From Terrimicrobium sacchariphilum (GTDB lineage: Bacteria > Verrucomicrobiota > Verrucomicrobiia > Chthoniobacterales > Terrimicrobiaceae), in assembly GCF_001613545.1 (NCBI RefSeq), contig NZ_BDCO01000002.1, positions 1,674,001 to 1,738,000 on the forward strand: DNA of 64,000 nt, read 5' to 3'. The notes below the pieces were generated by a model that worked only from the letters and a program-made list of their open reading frames with translations, did not search any database and was not told the origin of the DNA. Position numbers and translations under genes: made by a program. Positions 18,488 through 28,200 of the stretch are shown piece by piece; position 1 is the stretch's first letter, and each line of letters begins with the position of its first letter.

Positions 18488-19714
18488 ATGAAAAGTACGG
18501 CGGGACACCATAAAGGTGTGCCTTTTCTTCTGGCGGCGCTCTCTGCCTTGGGGCCGTTTTCGATAGACGCATATCTGCCGTCGTTTCGTGATATTGGACA
18601 TCACTTTGGGGCATCACCCTTGGTGGTGCAGCAGACGATCACGGCATATCTGCTGCCATTTGGCGCCATGACCTTATTTCATGGCGCCCTTTCGGACAGC
18701 TTCGGACGGCGGAGGGTGACACTGATCATGGTGGCCATCTTTGTGCTGGCTTCGATCGGGTGCATGTGCGCCTGGAGCATTGAGTCGTTGATTTCTTTTC
18801 GTGTACTGCAGGGCCTGAGCGCTGGAGGCGGGATGATCATCGGCCGTGCCATGGTGCGCGACTTGTTCGATGGCATCGAGGCGCAACGTTTGATGAGCCA
18901 GATCGCGGTAGTGTTTGCAATAGCGCCTGCGCTTGGCCCGATTGTCGGAGGATGGCTGCAGATGGCCGTGGGCTGGCGTGCGGTGTTTGGCTTTCTCGTG
19001 GTATTCTCGGCGCTCGTTTGGCTGGCATGCTGGAAGGCATTGCCGGAAACCCTGCCGCATGCAAATCGGCAGCCTCTGCATCCCTTGCATCTTTTGCGAG
19101 GATATTGGGGCGCTCTCAGTTCCATCCAATTCGTCACGCTCGCCGTGACATTGACCCTGAATTTCTCCGCGGTCTTCGTCTACATCGTATCCGCTCCGGC
19201 ATTTATCTTTGGCATTTTGAGGCGGCAGGAGACGGAGTTTTTCTGGCTTTTTGGTCCGATCACGGCGGGAATGATGCTGGGGACGGCTTTGGCGGGCAGA
19301 CTCGCGGGCAGGCTTTCCTCCGCGAGGATATTGACGTCGGCCTACGGCCTCATGTTTGCCTCGGCGCTGGGTAATTTTGTGTTCAGCCTCACACACCCGC
19401 CATCCTTGCCCTGGAGCATTGTGCCGCTCTTCTTTTATGTTGTCGGGAGCGCCATGGGGATGCCGACCCTGACGATTATGGCCCTGGATATTTTCCCGCA
19501 CCGCAGGGGGCTGGCATCTTCATGCCAGGGATTTATCCAGACATCCGGGAATACGATTATCACCGCTGTGGCTGCTCCCGCGCTGTGGAGTTCCGCGCTT
19601 TACCTGTCCATGGGAATGCTTGGGATTTTCCTGACGAGCGGGGTGGCGCTGCTGGCGTATTCCTTATTGAGTCGAGCCTCCCGGAAAAGACTTCCGATCA
19701 GAACGCCCGGTTAG
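18488..19714 (+). CDS. Bcr/CflA-family MFS transporter
   Basis: The 408-residue protein has 12 predicted membrane helices. The opening LGPFSIDAYLPSF and the loop GALSDSFGRRRV (MFS motif A) are characteristic of the Bcr/CflA drug-resistance branch, and GGWLQMAVGWRAVF is the typical helix 5-6 region. Known relatives export bicyclomycin, chloramphenicol or cysteine; the substrate here is not known. The gene starts 27 bases after the epimerase and its last 17 bases overlap the end of the convergent AraC-family gene. Confidence 0.88.
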   Translation: MKSTAGHHKGVPFLLAALSALGPFSIDAYLPSFRDIGHHFGASPLVVQQTITAYLLPFGAMTLFHGALSDSFGRRRVTLIMVAIFVLASIGCMCAWSIESLISFRVLQGLSAGGGMIIGRAMVRDLFDGIEAQRLMSQIAVVFAIAPALGPIVGGWLQMAVGWRAVFGFLVVFSALVWLACWKALPETLPHANRQPLHPLHLLRGYWGALSSIQFVTLAVTLTLNFSAVFVYIVSAPAFIFGILRRQETEFFWLFGPITAGMMLGTALAGRLAGRLSSARILTSAYGLMFASALGNFVFSLTHPPSLPWSIVPLFFYVVGSAMGMPTLTIMALDIFPHRRGLASSCQGFIQTSGNTIITAVAAPALWSSALYLSMGMLGIFLTSGVALLAYSLLSRASRKRLPIRTPG

Positions 19715-20609
19715 GGGCGGTCTCCCCCAGCGATCGGGTCATCTTTCGGCGATAGGATGACGCGCTGACTCCAAAGTGACGTTGGAAGCTGGTGGCGAAC
19801 TGCTTCGGTTCCGGCCATCCCACAGCGACGCCGATATCTCCGATGCGAGTTGACCCCGAAAGGAGCAGGGTGGCAGCGCGTTCCGCCCGGATGCGGGAGA
19901 GAAATTTCATCGGGCTGCTTCCGGTTTCGGTCCGGAAAAGGCGCACCAGATAGCTTGGGTTGAGTCGGAGCTGAGCGGCGAGCCTGTCCAGAGTCCAGTC
20001 CTCCGCGATACCCGAGTGTATGAGATCAAGGGCCTGTCGAATCGAGGGGTGCATTTCCAATGGCTTCACAACCGGCCGGTCCTTCGTTTGGACAAGTGTC
20101 TGGAGAAAGTCAAAAATCAGTAATAATCTTGCGAGGAGCGCTGTACGAGATCTCTTGCCCGTATAAGCTCGCTCCAGGTCGGCGAGCAACGGGTGGAGGG
20201 TCTTGAGACGACGAGGGGAAGCCCGGAGTTTTTGTACTGGAGCGAAGCCTCGTGGGCTGGAAATACCGAGGAGCTGGCCGAAAGAAGGGTCATCTTTCAT
20301 CCAGCCGAGTTCCTTTTCCATCAATACCGGGGAGAGTAGGCAATTGAAGACCTCGAAATGTCTGCAATCACAGTATCCATGCCATGCCCCCGGTGGAATG
20401 ATATGGATGTCCCCAGCGGAGCTTCGCTCCTCCCCATCGACGACGAAATGACGCGCATTTCCGTGGAGAATGAATGCGATCTCCAGAAAATTATGGTCAT
20501 GAGCTACCACGTCCTGCTGTCCGCGCAAATGGTTCAGAAAGAGCCAGGAGGAAGGCTGGACCTCGAGGTGATTGACCGGCCGGTCGGAGGATAAGGTGAC
20601 GCCATTCAT
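19698..20609 (-). CDS. AraC-family regulator with cupin sensor domain
   Basis: The 303-residue protein has an N-terminal cupin-like sugar-sensing half (HNFLEIAFILHGNARHFV, IHIIPPGAWHGY) and two C-terminal helix-turn-helix motifs: WTLDRLAAQLRLNPSYLVRL (about 220-240) and IGDIGVAVGWPEPKQFATSF (about 268-288). This is the layout of AraC/RhaS/MsmR activators. It is divergent from a GH78 rhamnosidase with 86 bases between the starts, so it probably activates that gene in response to a sugar such as rhamnose; the ligand is inferred from context only. Confidence 0.9.
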   Translation of the reverse strand: MNGVTLSSDRPVNHLEVQPSSWLFLNHLRGQQDVVAHDHNFLEIAFILHGNARHFVVDGEERSSAGDIHIIPPGAWHGYCDCRHFEVFNCLLSPVLMEKELGWMKDDPSFGQLLGISSPRGFAPVQKLRASPRRLKTLHPLLADLERAYTGKRSRTALLARLLLIFDFLQTLVQTKDRPVVKPLEMHPSIRQALDLIHSGIAEDWTLDRLAAQLRLNPSYLVRLFRTETGSSPMKFLSRIRAERAATLLLSGSTRIGDIGVAVGWPEPKQFATSFQRHFGVSASSYRRKMTRSLGETAPNRAF

Positions 20610-20695
20610 GGCCGCCGCAATATGTCAATTTATGGGAAATAAAAGAAGCGGATTTCGGTAACGCTGTTTTTTCCGTTGCGATCAAATACACTCCC

Positions 20696-23068
20696 ATGAG
20701 TGCGATTCCCTCCACCAAGGTCCCGGATATTATCACCAAGGCTTTTTGGATCTGGCCGGACAGTCTCTGCTGGGATCTGGGAAACTGTTATGCCCTGTTC
20801 CGGAAAAGCTTTTCGCTAAAGTCCCTGCCAAGAAAGGCACCATTCTACATTACGGCGGACCAATCGTATCAGCTCTACATCAATGGACGTTATGTATGTC
20901 GTGGGCCGGCGCGCGGATTTCAGCATTCCTGGCCTTATGATGAGGTGGATGTCCGGGAGTGGTTGCGGAAAGGGCGCAATGTCATCGCGGTAAGAGCGTA
21001 CAACCCGGGCCGGAGCAACTTTCAGTATCTTCATCAAGGGTATGCCGGTTTGCTGGTCGCAGCGCGCTGGGGTGGGGTGGAGATCACGACGGACAAGTCC
21101 TGGAGCTGTCGTCGGCAGCGGGGTGTCAACCGTGCGACTGTGCCGACGAGTTTGCAGTTGTTTCCTCAGGAGGATATCGATCTGCGCCTTGAAGATCCGG
21201 GTTGGATGCTGCCGGGATTTCAGGAGGACGAAACCTGGACTCCTCACGAATATGGGGCGGCAGTCTGGAACAGTATGCCATGGGCATCGCTGGAGGAACG
21301 GGGACTCCCGATGCTCGATGAGGCGCTCGTTCCCTCCGGCTCTTGCATCGGCCAGGCCTCCGGTCGCAGCATGACTGATTGGCGCGTTACGCGAAATCTG
21401 GCCATCAATAGGTATAACGAAGGCCTCGGGCATGAATCCTGTACCGCATCAGCCGAGAAGAGTGAGTTCTTGCCAGTCCGGAAGGGTGGGTGGAGAAGCC
21501 TCCTGATCGATTTTGGAAAGGTCGTCGTGGGGAGTGTGATTCTATCCGTCGAGGGAGCCTCGGGCGGCGAGTGCGTAGAGACTTTTCATACGGAGACGAT
21601 CGATCCAGAAAAGCTCGAGCCCCATTTCCTTCCAGAGGCTCATTGTCGGATGGCATTTGCCCACCGCCTGACGTGCCGCCCAGGCGGGCAGGAGCACCAG
21701 TTTTTCCATCCCTTCGGGTTCCGCTATCTGGTACTCACCGTGCGGGAAAACCCGGGCACGCTTCGAGTAGGCGTCTCGTTGCGCACAGCAGTCTATCCGC
21801 TCGAGCAGAAAGGCAGTTTCCAGTCCTCCGAGGGCGCTCTGGAGAAGATCTGGGAAGCCTGTGCCTGGACGGAGCGTATCTGCAGCATGGATGCCTACGT
21901 CGATACACCATGGCGAGAGCAGGCCCAGTGGTGGGGAGATGCCCGGGTCCAGGCCTGGAATACCTTTCACCTGAGCGGGGATGCCCGGTTGCTGCATCGC
22001 GGTATCCGCCAGGTCGGCGCCATGACCACGCCGACCGGCATCACCTACGGACATGCTCCGACGATGGCGCACAATTGTATCCTGCCAGATTTTACTCTGA
22101 TCTGGATGGCAACGCTCTGGGACGAATATTGGCAGACTGGATCGATTGAGTCCTTCCTCGTTCAACAAGGCACCATTGCCTCCGCTCTTGCGTACTTTGA
22201 GGAGTGGACGAATCCGGAAACGGGGCTTTTGAAGTATGACCAGAGATATTGGCTCTTCCTTGACTGGACCGATATCCAGAAGGATGGAGAGTCGGCGATT
22301 TACAGCTTCTGGCTGCTGTATGCTCTCGATCGGCTGAGCACGTTGTATAGTGTGGCGGGCCAGCGGCCCGCTGCAGCGCGCTGTCGACGTTGGGCGATGA
22401 GGGTCAGAAGGGCTCTCCTGGGTTTGCAAGGAAAGGACGGTCTGATCTCCGACGGCATCCGTGTCAATGGAAGGAGAAATGCCCACTGCTCCGTTCACGC
22501 CCAGACGCTCGCCTTGATGAACCGGCTCTCCCCGCGGCACGACAGCGTCTTTGTTGAGAAGAGCCTGCTACCGTTCCTCCGGGGTGAGCTGAAGTCGGAA
22601 ATCACGCCGTCTGCGTACTGGATTACCTATGTATATACCGAACTGGCCTCACGCGGGTATGGCGCGGAGGTCGTGGCCGATATCGAAAAGCGCTGGCAGG
22701 AGATGGCGGAGTTTGGGACGACATTTGAGGGATTCCACGGCGAGTTGGGGAACGGAAGCCGATCGCACGCGTGGTCGGCACATCCGTTGTTTCATTTGAT
22801 GCAGATTCTGGGCGGGGTGAGGCAATCTGCGCCCGGTTGGAGTGAAATCACGTTTGAACCGGTCATAGTCGGGAGTCATGCGAGCACGAAGACCCCGAGT
22901 CCCCATGGCCTGATCCTGGCGGAGTGGCGTCGAGGAAAGGGAGGAGATCATGTGCAGGGATCGCTGACACTGCCTGCTGGTGTGAAGGCTTTGATTCGCC
23001 TGCCTGATCAGCGGCCTCATGAAGTGGATGGCCCCTGCCGCTATCGATTTACCGCAAAGGTGCCGTAG
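20696..23068 (+). CDS. GH78-type alpha-L-rhamnosidase, cytoplasmic
   Basis: The 790-residue protein has no signal peptide. Its N-terminal jelly-roll contains YALFRKSFSL, YQLYINGRYVCRGPARG and the later GFRYLVLTV strand, followed by an (alpha/alpha)6 barrel. Within the barrel DTPWREQAQWWGDARVQ places Asp403, Glu408 and Asp415 with spacings of 5 and 12 residues, the same as the conserved acidic residues of GH78 rhamnosidases. The enzyme would release L-rhamnose from imported oligosaccharides. A divergent AraC regulator and a downstream FGGY kinase support a sugar-catabolic unit. Confidence 0.85.
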   Translation: MSAIPSTKVPDIITKAFWIWPDSLCWDLGNCYALFRKSFSLKSLPRKAPFYITADQSYQLYINGRYVCRGPARGFQHSWPYDEVDVREWLRKGRNVIAVRAYNPGRSNFQYLHQGYAGLLVAARWGGVEITTDKSWSCRRQRGVNRATVPTSLQLFPQEDIDLRLEDPGWMLPGFQEDETWTPHEYGAAVWNSMPWASLEERGLPMLDEALVPSGSCIGQASGRSMTDWRVTRNLAINRYNEGLGHESCTASAEKSEFLPVRKGGWRSLLIDFGKVVVGSVILSVEGASGGECVETFHTETIDPEKLEPHFLPEAHCRMAFAHRLTCRPGGQEHQFFHPFGFRYLVLTVRENPGTLRVGVSLRTAVYPLEQKGSFQSSEGALEKIWEACAWTERICSMDAYVDTPWREQAQWWGDARVQAWNTFHLSGDARLLHRGIRQVGAMTTPTGITYGHAPTMAHNCILPDFTLIWMATLWDEYWQTGSIESFLVQQGTIASALAYFEEWTNPETGLLKYDQRYWLFLDWTDIQKDGESAIYSFWLLYALDRLSTLYSVAGQRPAAARCRRWAMRVRRALLGLQGKDGLISDGIRVNGRRNAHCSVHAQTLALMNRLSPRHDSVFVEKSLLPFLRGELKSEITPSAYWITYVYTELASRGYGAEVVADIEKRWQEMAEFGTTFEGFHGELGNGSRSHAWSAHPLFHLMQILGGVRQSAPGWSEITFEPVIVGSHASTKTPSPHGLILAEWRRGKGGDHVQGSLTLPAGVKALIRLPDQRPHEVDGPCRYRFTAKVP

Positions 23069-23168
23069 CTGTCAGCCATATCCCTGGAGGGGCGTCTCGC
23101 AAAGCCGAGGCGCTCGGCACGCGCGAGGGGAGCTTGGATTTCTCGCGGAGACCGCTACGGTTTGCTTC

Positions 23169-24656
23169 ATGATCCTCCTTGGCATTGATTGCGGCACCCA
23201 GAGCACCAAAACGATTGCTGTCGATGGTGAAACCGGGGCGGTATTGGCGGTGGGCCAGAGGTCGCATGCCTTCGTAAGCGGTCTGGCCGCTGAGGCTGCG
23301 GAGCAAGATCCCCGCCAATGGGTGCAGGCCTTGGAGGAATCGGCCGATGAGGTGATGAAAAAGCTGGGCGACCGCCGTCGCGAGGTCGCAGCCATCGGAG
23401 TGAGCGGACAGCAGCACGGGCTGGTCGCGCTGGATCGGGCCGGGACTCCGGTGCGACCGGCGAAACTCTGGTGTGATAACTCCACGGTTGTCCAATGCGA
23501 ACAACTGACGGCTGCCCTGGGAGGACCCGCCAGGACAGTTGAAACTGTCGGCAACAGTATGCGGACTGGCTACACCGCGCCGAAGATCCTCTGGCTGAAA
23601 CAGCAGGAACCGGAGAACTGGAATCGAACGGCCACCGTGCTCTTGCCGCATGACTATCTGAATTTCTTCCTCACTGGAAAGGCGCGGATGGAATTCGGCG
23701 ATGCATCAGGTATGGCGTTGCTGGATGTCAGGAATCGGGTGTGGTCGGAGGATGCGATCCGGGCTATTGGCGCCGAGTTGTGGGAAAAGCTGCCTCCGCT
23801 TGCATCGTCTCGCGAACCTGTGGGTGAGTTGCGTGAGGAACTGCGGGCCCGATGGGGACTCGCGCATGGTGTGATGGTAAGCGCTGGTGGCGGAGACAAT
23901 ATGATGGCGGCGATCGGAACGGGAAACATCCGGCCCGGCGTGGTTTCGGCAAGTCTGGGTACGTCCGGCACACTTTTTGCCTATTCCTCCGGACCCATCA
24001 TTGACCCTACGGGAGAGATCGCGGGGTTTTGTGACAGTACCGATGCCTGGTTGCCCCTGGTTTGCACGGTCAATGTCACGCTGGTCACCGAGCATGTGAG
24101 GAATCTCTTTGGCTGGGATCACGTCAGGTTTGAAGCCGAGATCAGCAAGGTGCCTGCGGGGGCGGACGGGTTGTTTTTCCTGCCTTATCTGACAGGTGAG
24201 CGCACGCCGGATTTACCGCAGGCCACCGGAGCGCTTAGTGGAATGACTCTCCAGAATTTCTCGCCCGCTCATCTGGCACGCGCTGCCGTCGAGGGAGTCA
24301 CTCTGGGCTTGGGCTATGGGCTGAACCGACTCAGGTCGTTCGGGCTTCGGGCCGCAGAGACTCGACTGACCGGCGGGGCGAGCAAGAGCGCGGCGTGGCG
24401 ACAGATTTGTGCCGATGTCTTTGATGGGGAAACGGTGTGCCTGACAACTAGCGAAGGCGCTGCCATGGGAGCTGCCATCCAGGCTGGAGCGACATTGGCG
24501 GGTGGTACCGACTGGGGGGAGGCTCTCACTTCACTGACTGCGCGGTGTGTTCACATTGATGAATCCACCCGCTGCGTGCCGGATGTGGCCCGCCGGGCAG
24601 TCTATCAGGAATTGCAGGAGGTGTTTTCCGAGCGGTGTCGCCCGGTTCAGCGATGA
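23169..24656 (+). CDS. xylB: xylulokinase-like FGGY carbohydrate kinase
   Basis: The start at 23169 gives LLGIDCGTQSTKTIAVD, the N-terminal phosphate-binding loop of FGGY kinases. SGQQHGLVALD and AKLWCDNST are signatures of the xylulokinase branch, and LTGGASKSAAWRQI near residue 395 is the second nucleotide-binding region. The 495-residue length is normal. The enzyme phosphorylates D-xylulose or a related ketose in the cytoplasm. It follows the GH78 gene by 100 bases and is convergent with the Verru_Chthon cassette, 7 bases apart. Because FGGY kinases vary in specificity, a different pentulose is possible. Confidence 0.85.
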   Translation: MILLGIDCGTQSTKTIAVDGETGAVLAVGQRSHAFVSGLAAEAAEQDPRQWVQALEESADEVMKKLGDRRREVAAIGVSGQQHGLVALDRAGTPVRPAKLWCDNSTVVQCEQLTAALGGPARTVETVGNSMRTGYTAPKILWLKQQEPENWNRTATVLLPHDYLNFFLTGKARMEFGDASGMALLDVRNRVWSEDAIRAIGAELWEKLPPLASSREPVGELREELRARWGLAHGVMVSAGGGDNMMAAIGTGNIRPGVVSASLGTSGTLFAYSSGPIIDPTGEIAGFCDSTDAWLPLVCTVNVTLVTEHVRNLFGWDHVRFEAEISKVPAGADGLFFLPYLTGERTPDLPQATGALSGMTLQNFSPAHLARAAVEGVTLGLGYGLNRLRSFGLRAAETRLTGGASKSAAWRQICADVFDGETVCLTTSEGAAMGAAIQAGATLAGGTDWGEALTSLTARCVHIDESTRCVPDVARRAVYQELQEVFSERCRPVQR

Positions 24657-24663
24657 TCAGGAG

Positions 24664-25275
24664 TTACGGGCGATAAACCCGGGCCTTTCCGGTCGCCGGG
24701 GAGATACCGATAACGGCATAGTTTGCCGGCAGGCTCGCGAGACCGTTTCCCTCCCCTGTGCGATGAATGGTCAAGTAGTGCTGGCTGCTGGACGACAGGG
24801 TCGGCACTCCATTCGGTTGAAAGCGCAAATACCAGCAGTCGTAATTTGTGCCGAGAGACCCAATGACAGGCGCTGACCCGCCACCCCATTGCTTGGTATT
24901 GGCGGAGGAGACAAAAGAAGAAAGCTGTGAGCCTGTGTCGATCCCGATGCCTGTCGCCAACCGGATCAGACCGCCTTTTGCACCGGTTGTGCCATCGGGG
25001 TCTACGAGCCGCATCTGGTACGAGGAGATAAAGGGTTCATTCTTGGGCTTGAGAAACCACACCTCGACCGGTTGATTCTTTGCAATTGCAACCTCGCGCG
25101 CGAGGGAGAGTGTGTCCAGGAGTTGATTGGCCGATGCGGTCAACTGGGCCGACTGGCTATTGCCTACGCCTGTGACGACCAGCACGCCTACCAGCGACGC
25201 GATCGCGATGACGATCAGCAGTTCGATCAGTGAAAACGCTTTGCGTTTACTGGATGGTGCCGAAGCAGGCATCAC
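24664..25275 (-). CDS. Verru_Chthon cassette protein D (prepilin-like)
   Basis: The 203-residue protein begins with a basic leader and KAFSLIELLIVIAIASLVGV, a type IV prepilin/GspH-like N-terminal methylation motif (Phe at +1, Glu at +5), then a globular domain. Size, motif and position after the large A gene identify it as the D component of the Verru_Chthon cassette. Its start overlaps the end of A by four bases (ATGA), which argues for translational coupling. It is expected at the inner membrane until processed by a prepilin peptidase. Function of the cassette is unknown. Confidence 0.88.
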   Translation of the reverse strand: MMPASAPSSKRKAFSLIELLIVIAIASLVGVLVVTGVGNSQSAQLTASANQLLDTLSLAREVAIAKNQPVEVWFLKPKNEPFISSYQMRLVDPDGTTGAKGGLIRLATGIGIDTGSQLSSFVSSANTKQWGGGSAPVIGSLGTNYDCWYLRFQPNGVPTLSSSSQHYLTIHRTGEGNGLASLPANYAVIGISPATGKARVYRP

Positions 25276-28200
25276 GGCTGGAACCTCCTGGTTTCGGTGA
25301 CACGATAGCGATAATAGCCCTCGATGGATTTATCGAAGTTCGCCGCGTTTGCGAAATCCGGCAAATCCTGTTCTCTGTCGAGATAGCGATTAATCGTATA
25401 GGAACCGCGATATTCCGAGGCGATGCGCTTCGCGTTTTCCGTCCACACACCGTCCGCGCCATTCGGGTCGGGTTTCAGGACCTGCACGCGGACATGGACG
25501 GTGAATGTATTCGACTTGGTCGTGAGGCGCGAGTACAGGCCGTTATAGGGGCGTTCACGTGTATTGTCTCCAGTGAGCTTATTATTGCCCCAGAAGGTCT
25601 CGGCGTCGGAGTCCGAGGTCCACGATTGATTGCTCGGCACCAGGTAGATTCCGCAGATTTGTGCGGCCGAGCGAAATATCTCGCCCTTGTCAAACAGGGC
25701 TTTGAACTGACGTAGAGAGCCCGTCGATTCGCCAGCGGTGACACCATCGGACTCCAGAACCTTCACGGGATTGCGATAGTTCAGTGACGGATTTCCGGAG
25801 GTTGTGCGGGATTTATACTTTCCTGCGTCGGTCGTGGGCACGGCGATCACATACTCTGACCCCAGGGTCCCAATGAGAGCAGTGGCTCTCGTTACATAGG
25901 TGAAAGGCGCCAGTTGGTAGTTCATATTGACCTTTCCTTCCGTGGCAAAGGTCGTGCTGATCGCATACGGTTCGACCACCGGCATCCAGAACCAGTCGAG
26001 CATGAGATAATCCTTTGGGTCGGTGGTCTGGCCAAAGTGGTTTCTCTGCGGACGGAAGAGCAGGGTTCGCCACGGCACAGCTGTCATGCCACCGACCGGG
26101 ACGCCTGTTGAGAGTGAGCCAAACATGACGGGGGAGGCGAGATTGCGGTTGGGGCTCGAGTATCCCCTTGCATCGGTGAGAAGACCGGAGTCTCCCTGCA
26201 TATAGTAGGTATAGGTGTCCTTGTTGCCCGTCCAGGTATCCAGGAAATACTGCATGCCCACCTCATCCGGCTTGTTGATATAAGGGCCGTCGGGGATGAT
26301 GCCGAGGCCATTGTCCCAGTCTCCCGTGGAGTCCGGGCCATTGGGGTCGGAGACCAGACCGGTGATGGGCAGGAAGTCACCATAGGTGACGCCCTTGACC
26401 AACTGGCCGGGACTGTTGAATCCCGTGGAAACCTTGAATCCGGTGTTGGGAAACGCTTCGCGCATCGAGTGCAGGGACTGCTTGGTTTCATCGAGCCCGG
26501 AGGGATGAACGAAGGTGGAGTCTGGTACAGTCCGCAGGGCTGAAACGAGGCGCAGATCGCCGTTGAACGTGGCCACTGCGGAGCGCGTGATGTCCGTTGT
26601 GTCAACGATCGGATAATCTGCGTTATTGCCTGATCCGAAGAATGCGTCAAAGAGCCGATAGTCGAATCTCGACTTGTTCTTGACCGGGACGCTGAGGTTG
26701 GAGAATGGCGGCAAGGTAACGGTCATTTCCTGCACCAGATAGCCGGGATTGCCCGCTTTCCCTTCTCCCACCTGATCTGCCCAGAAGATTTTCAGGTGCA
26801 ACGTGCCGCCGGTGAAGCTGAGTTTGTCGTCCTTGTTGACCAGGATATCATTGCCCCGGAAAGCGTAGGTGCTGGTATCGCCGCTGGCCTTTTCCACAAA
26901 CATGGGCCGTGGACCGGCTGCTCCTCCCCAGAAAAATGGGAACCATGATCCATTGTGCCATCGCACCGCTTTTGGAACGGAGCTGAATACCGAGCCCGCC
27001 GCGGGTGCGCTGAACAACGGCTTTTCCGTGCCATTTACGGAAAGCTTGAGCCCCAACAGGTCCGCTGTGTCGATCTGGACGCGCATGTTGGGGTAGAGAA
27101 TCGGCGGCCCCATCGAGGGCGAGAACAGGTTGATATAGATCGCGGGAACGATGGTGGGGTTGTCCACCACGGTGGTGTCTTTGGATACGCCGATATTGAT
27201 AGCGACTTCGCTGATCGAGTGGAATCGACCGAACCCTTTCGTGCCGAACTCCGAGATGTAGATGGGAGTCACCTGACCGCGCCCCATATCATAACTCCTC
27301 ACTGGCGAGCTAAAGCTGCTCAGGGGAGCGGTTTCCTGACGGAATTTTGTGTAGGTGTGATCCGTGGCGGGTGTCGTCCCAAACAGCATCGCATCGGTTA
27401 CGTTGGTCGACCGAATATAGTCGAAGATTTCGGTGAGGATCTGATCCATGCCGGGCCGCGTGTATTTTGCGACAAAGTTGTTTCCAAATCCCGGTATCTC
27501 TGTTCCGGAAAGTCGGCGTAGATAACCGAAGAGTTCCTTGTTCCGGGAAATATTCTCGTAGTCGGATGTCGGGCTGGTCGAGTCGGCGCGGGTGAAAAAA
27601 TAGGAGGCGGGCTTGGAGGAGGCGGCATTCAGTGTGGCAGCGCTGGCGATCATGCGATCGAAACGGGTCGCATAGGCGCTCGTGGCATTGCTGAGGAAGT
27701 CGTTGTGGATGGGCCACATCGCGATGCGAGGCTTTCCGAAGAGATTGATCTCCGGGGCCTCGCTTGAGGCGGTGAGGACAAACTGGAGACGGTTCAGGTC
27801 GCTGCGGGTGACGAGTTGCTTCTGCGCGCCTCCCTGTTCGACATAGGTATTGAGACTCCGTTTGCCACCAGAGGCATTCTGGCTGAATATCCATTCATCC
27901 AGAGTGGTATATGGTGTGGCTCGTGCAGGTGAGGCCATTGTGGCTGGGTCCTCCAGCTTGCCCGCAAGGTCCCAGAAGGTGACGGTGCCACCCTGCGATC
28001 CGCCCCATTGGAGGAACGGAGTGACGCCTGTTATCGCGCGGGATCTCACAAATGGGCTGGCAGGCGCCAGGTCGGGGATCACGGTGCTAAGGCGTGTCTG
28101 CGCTGGATGCCCGATATAACGTTGAAATTCCCGTGCCGCGGGCGGGGTTACGGCAAACTGGCGGTCCCCGATAGCCTGTGCCGCAGTGGGACTCTTGACC

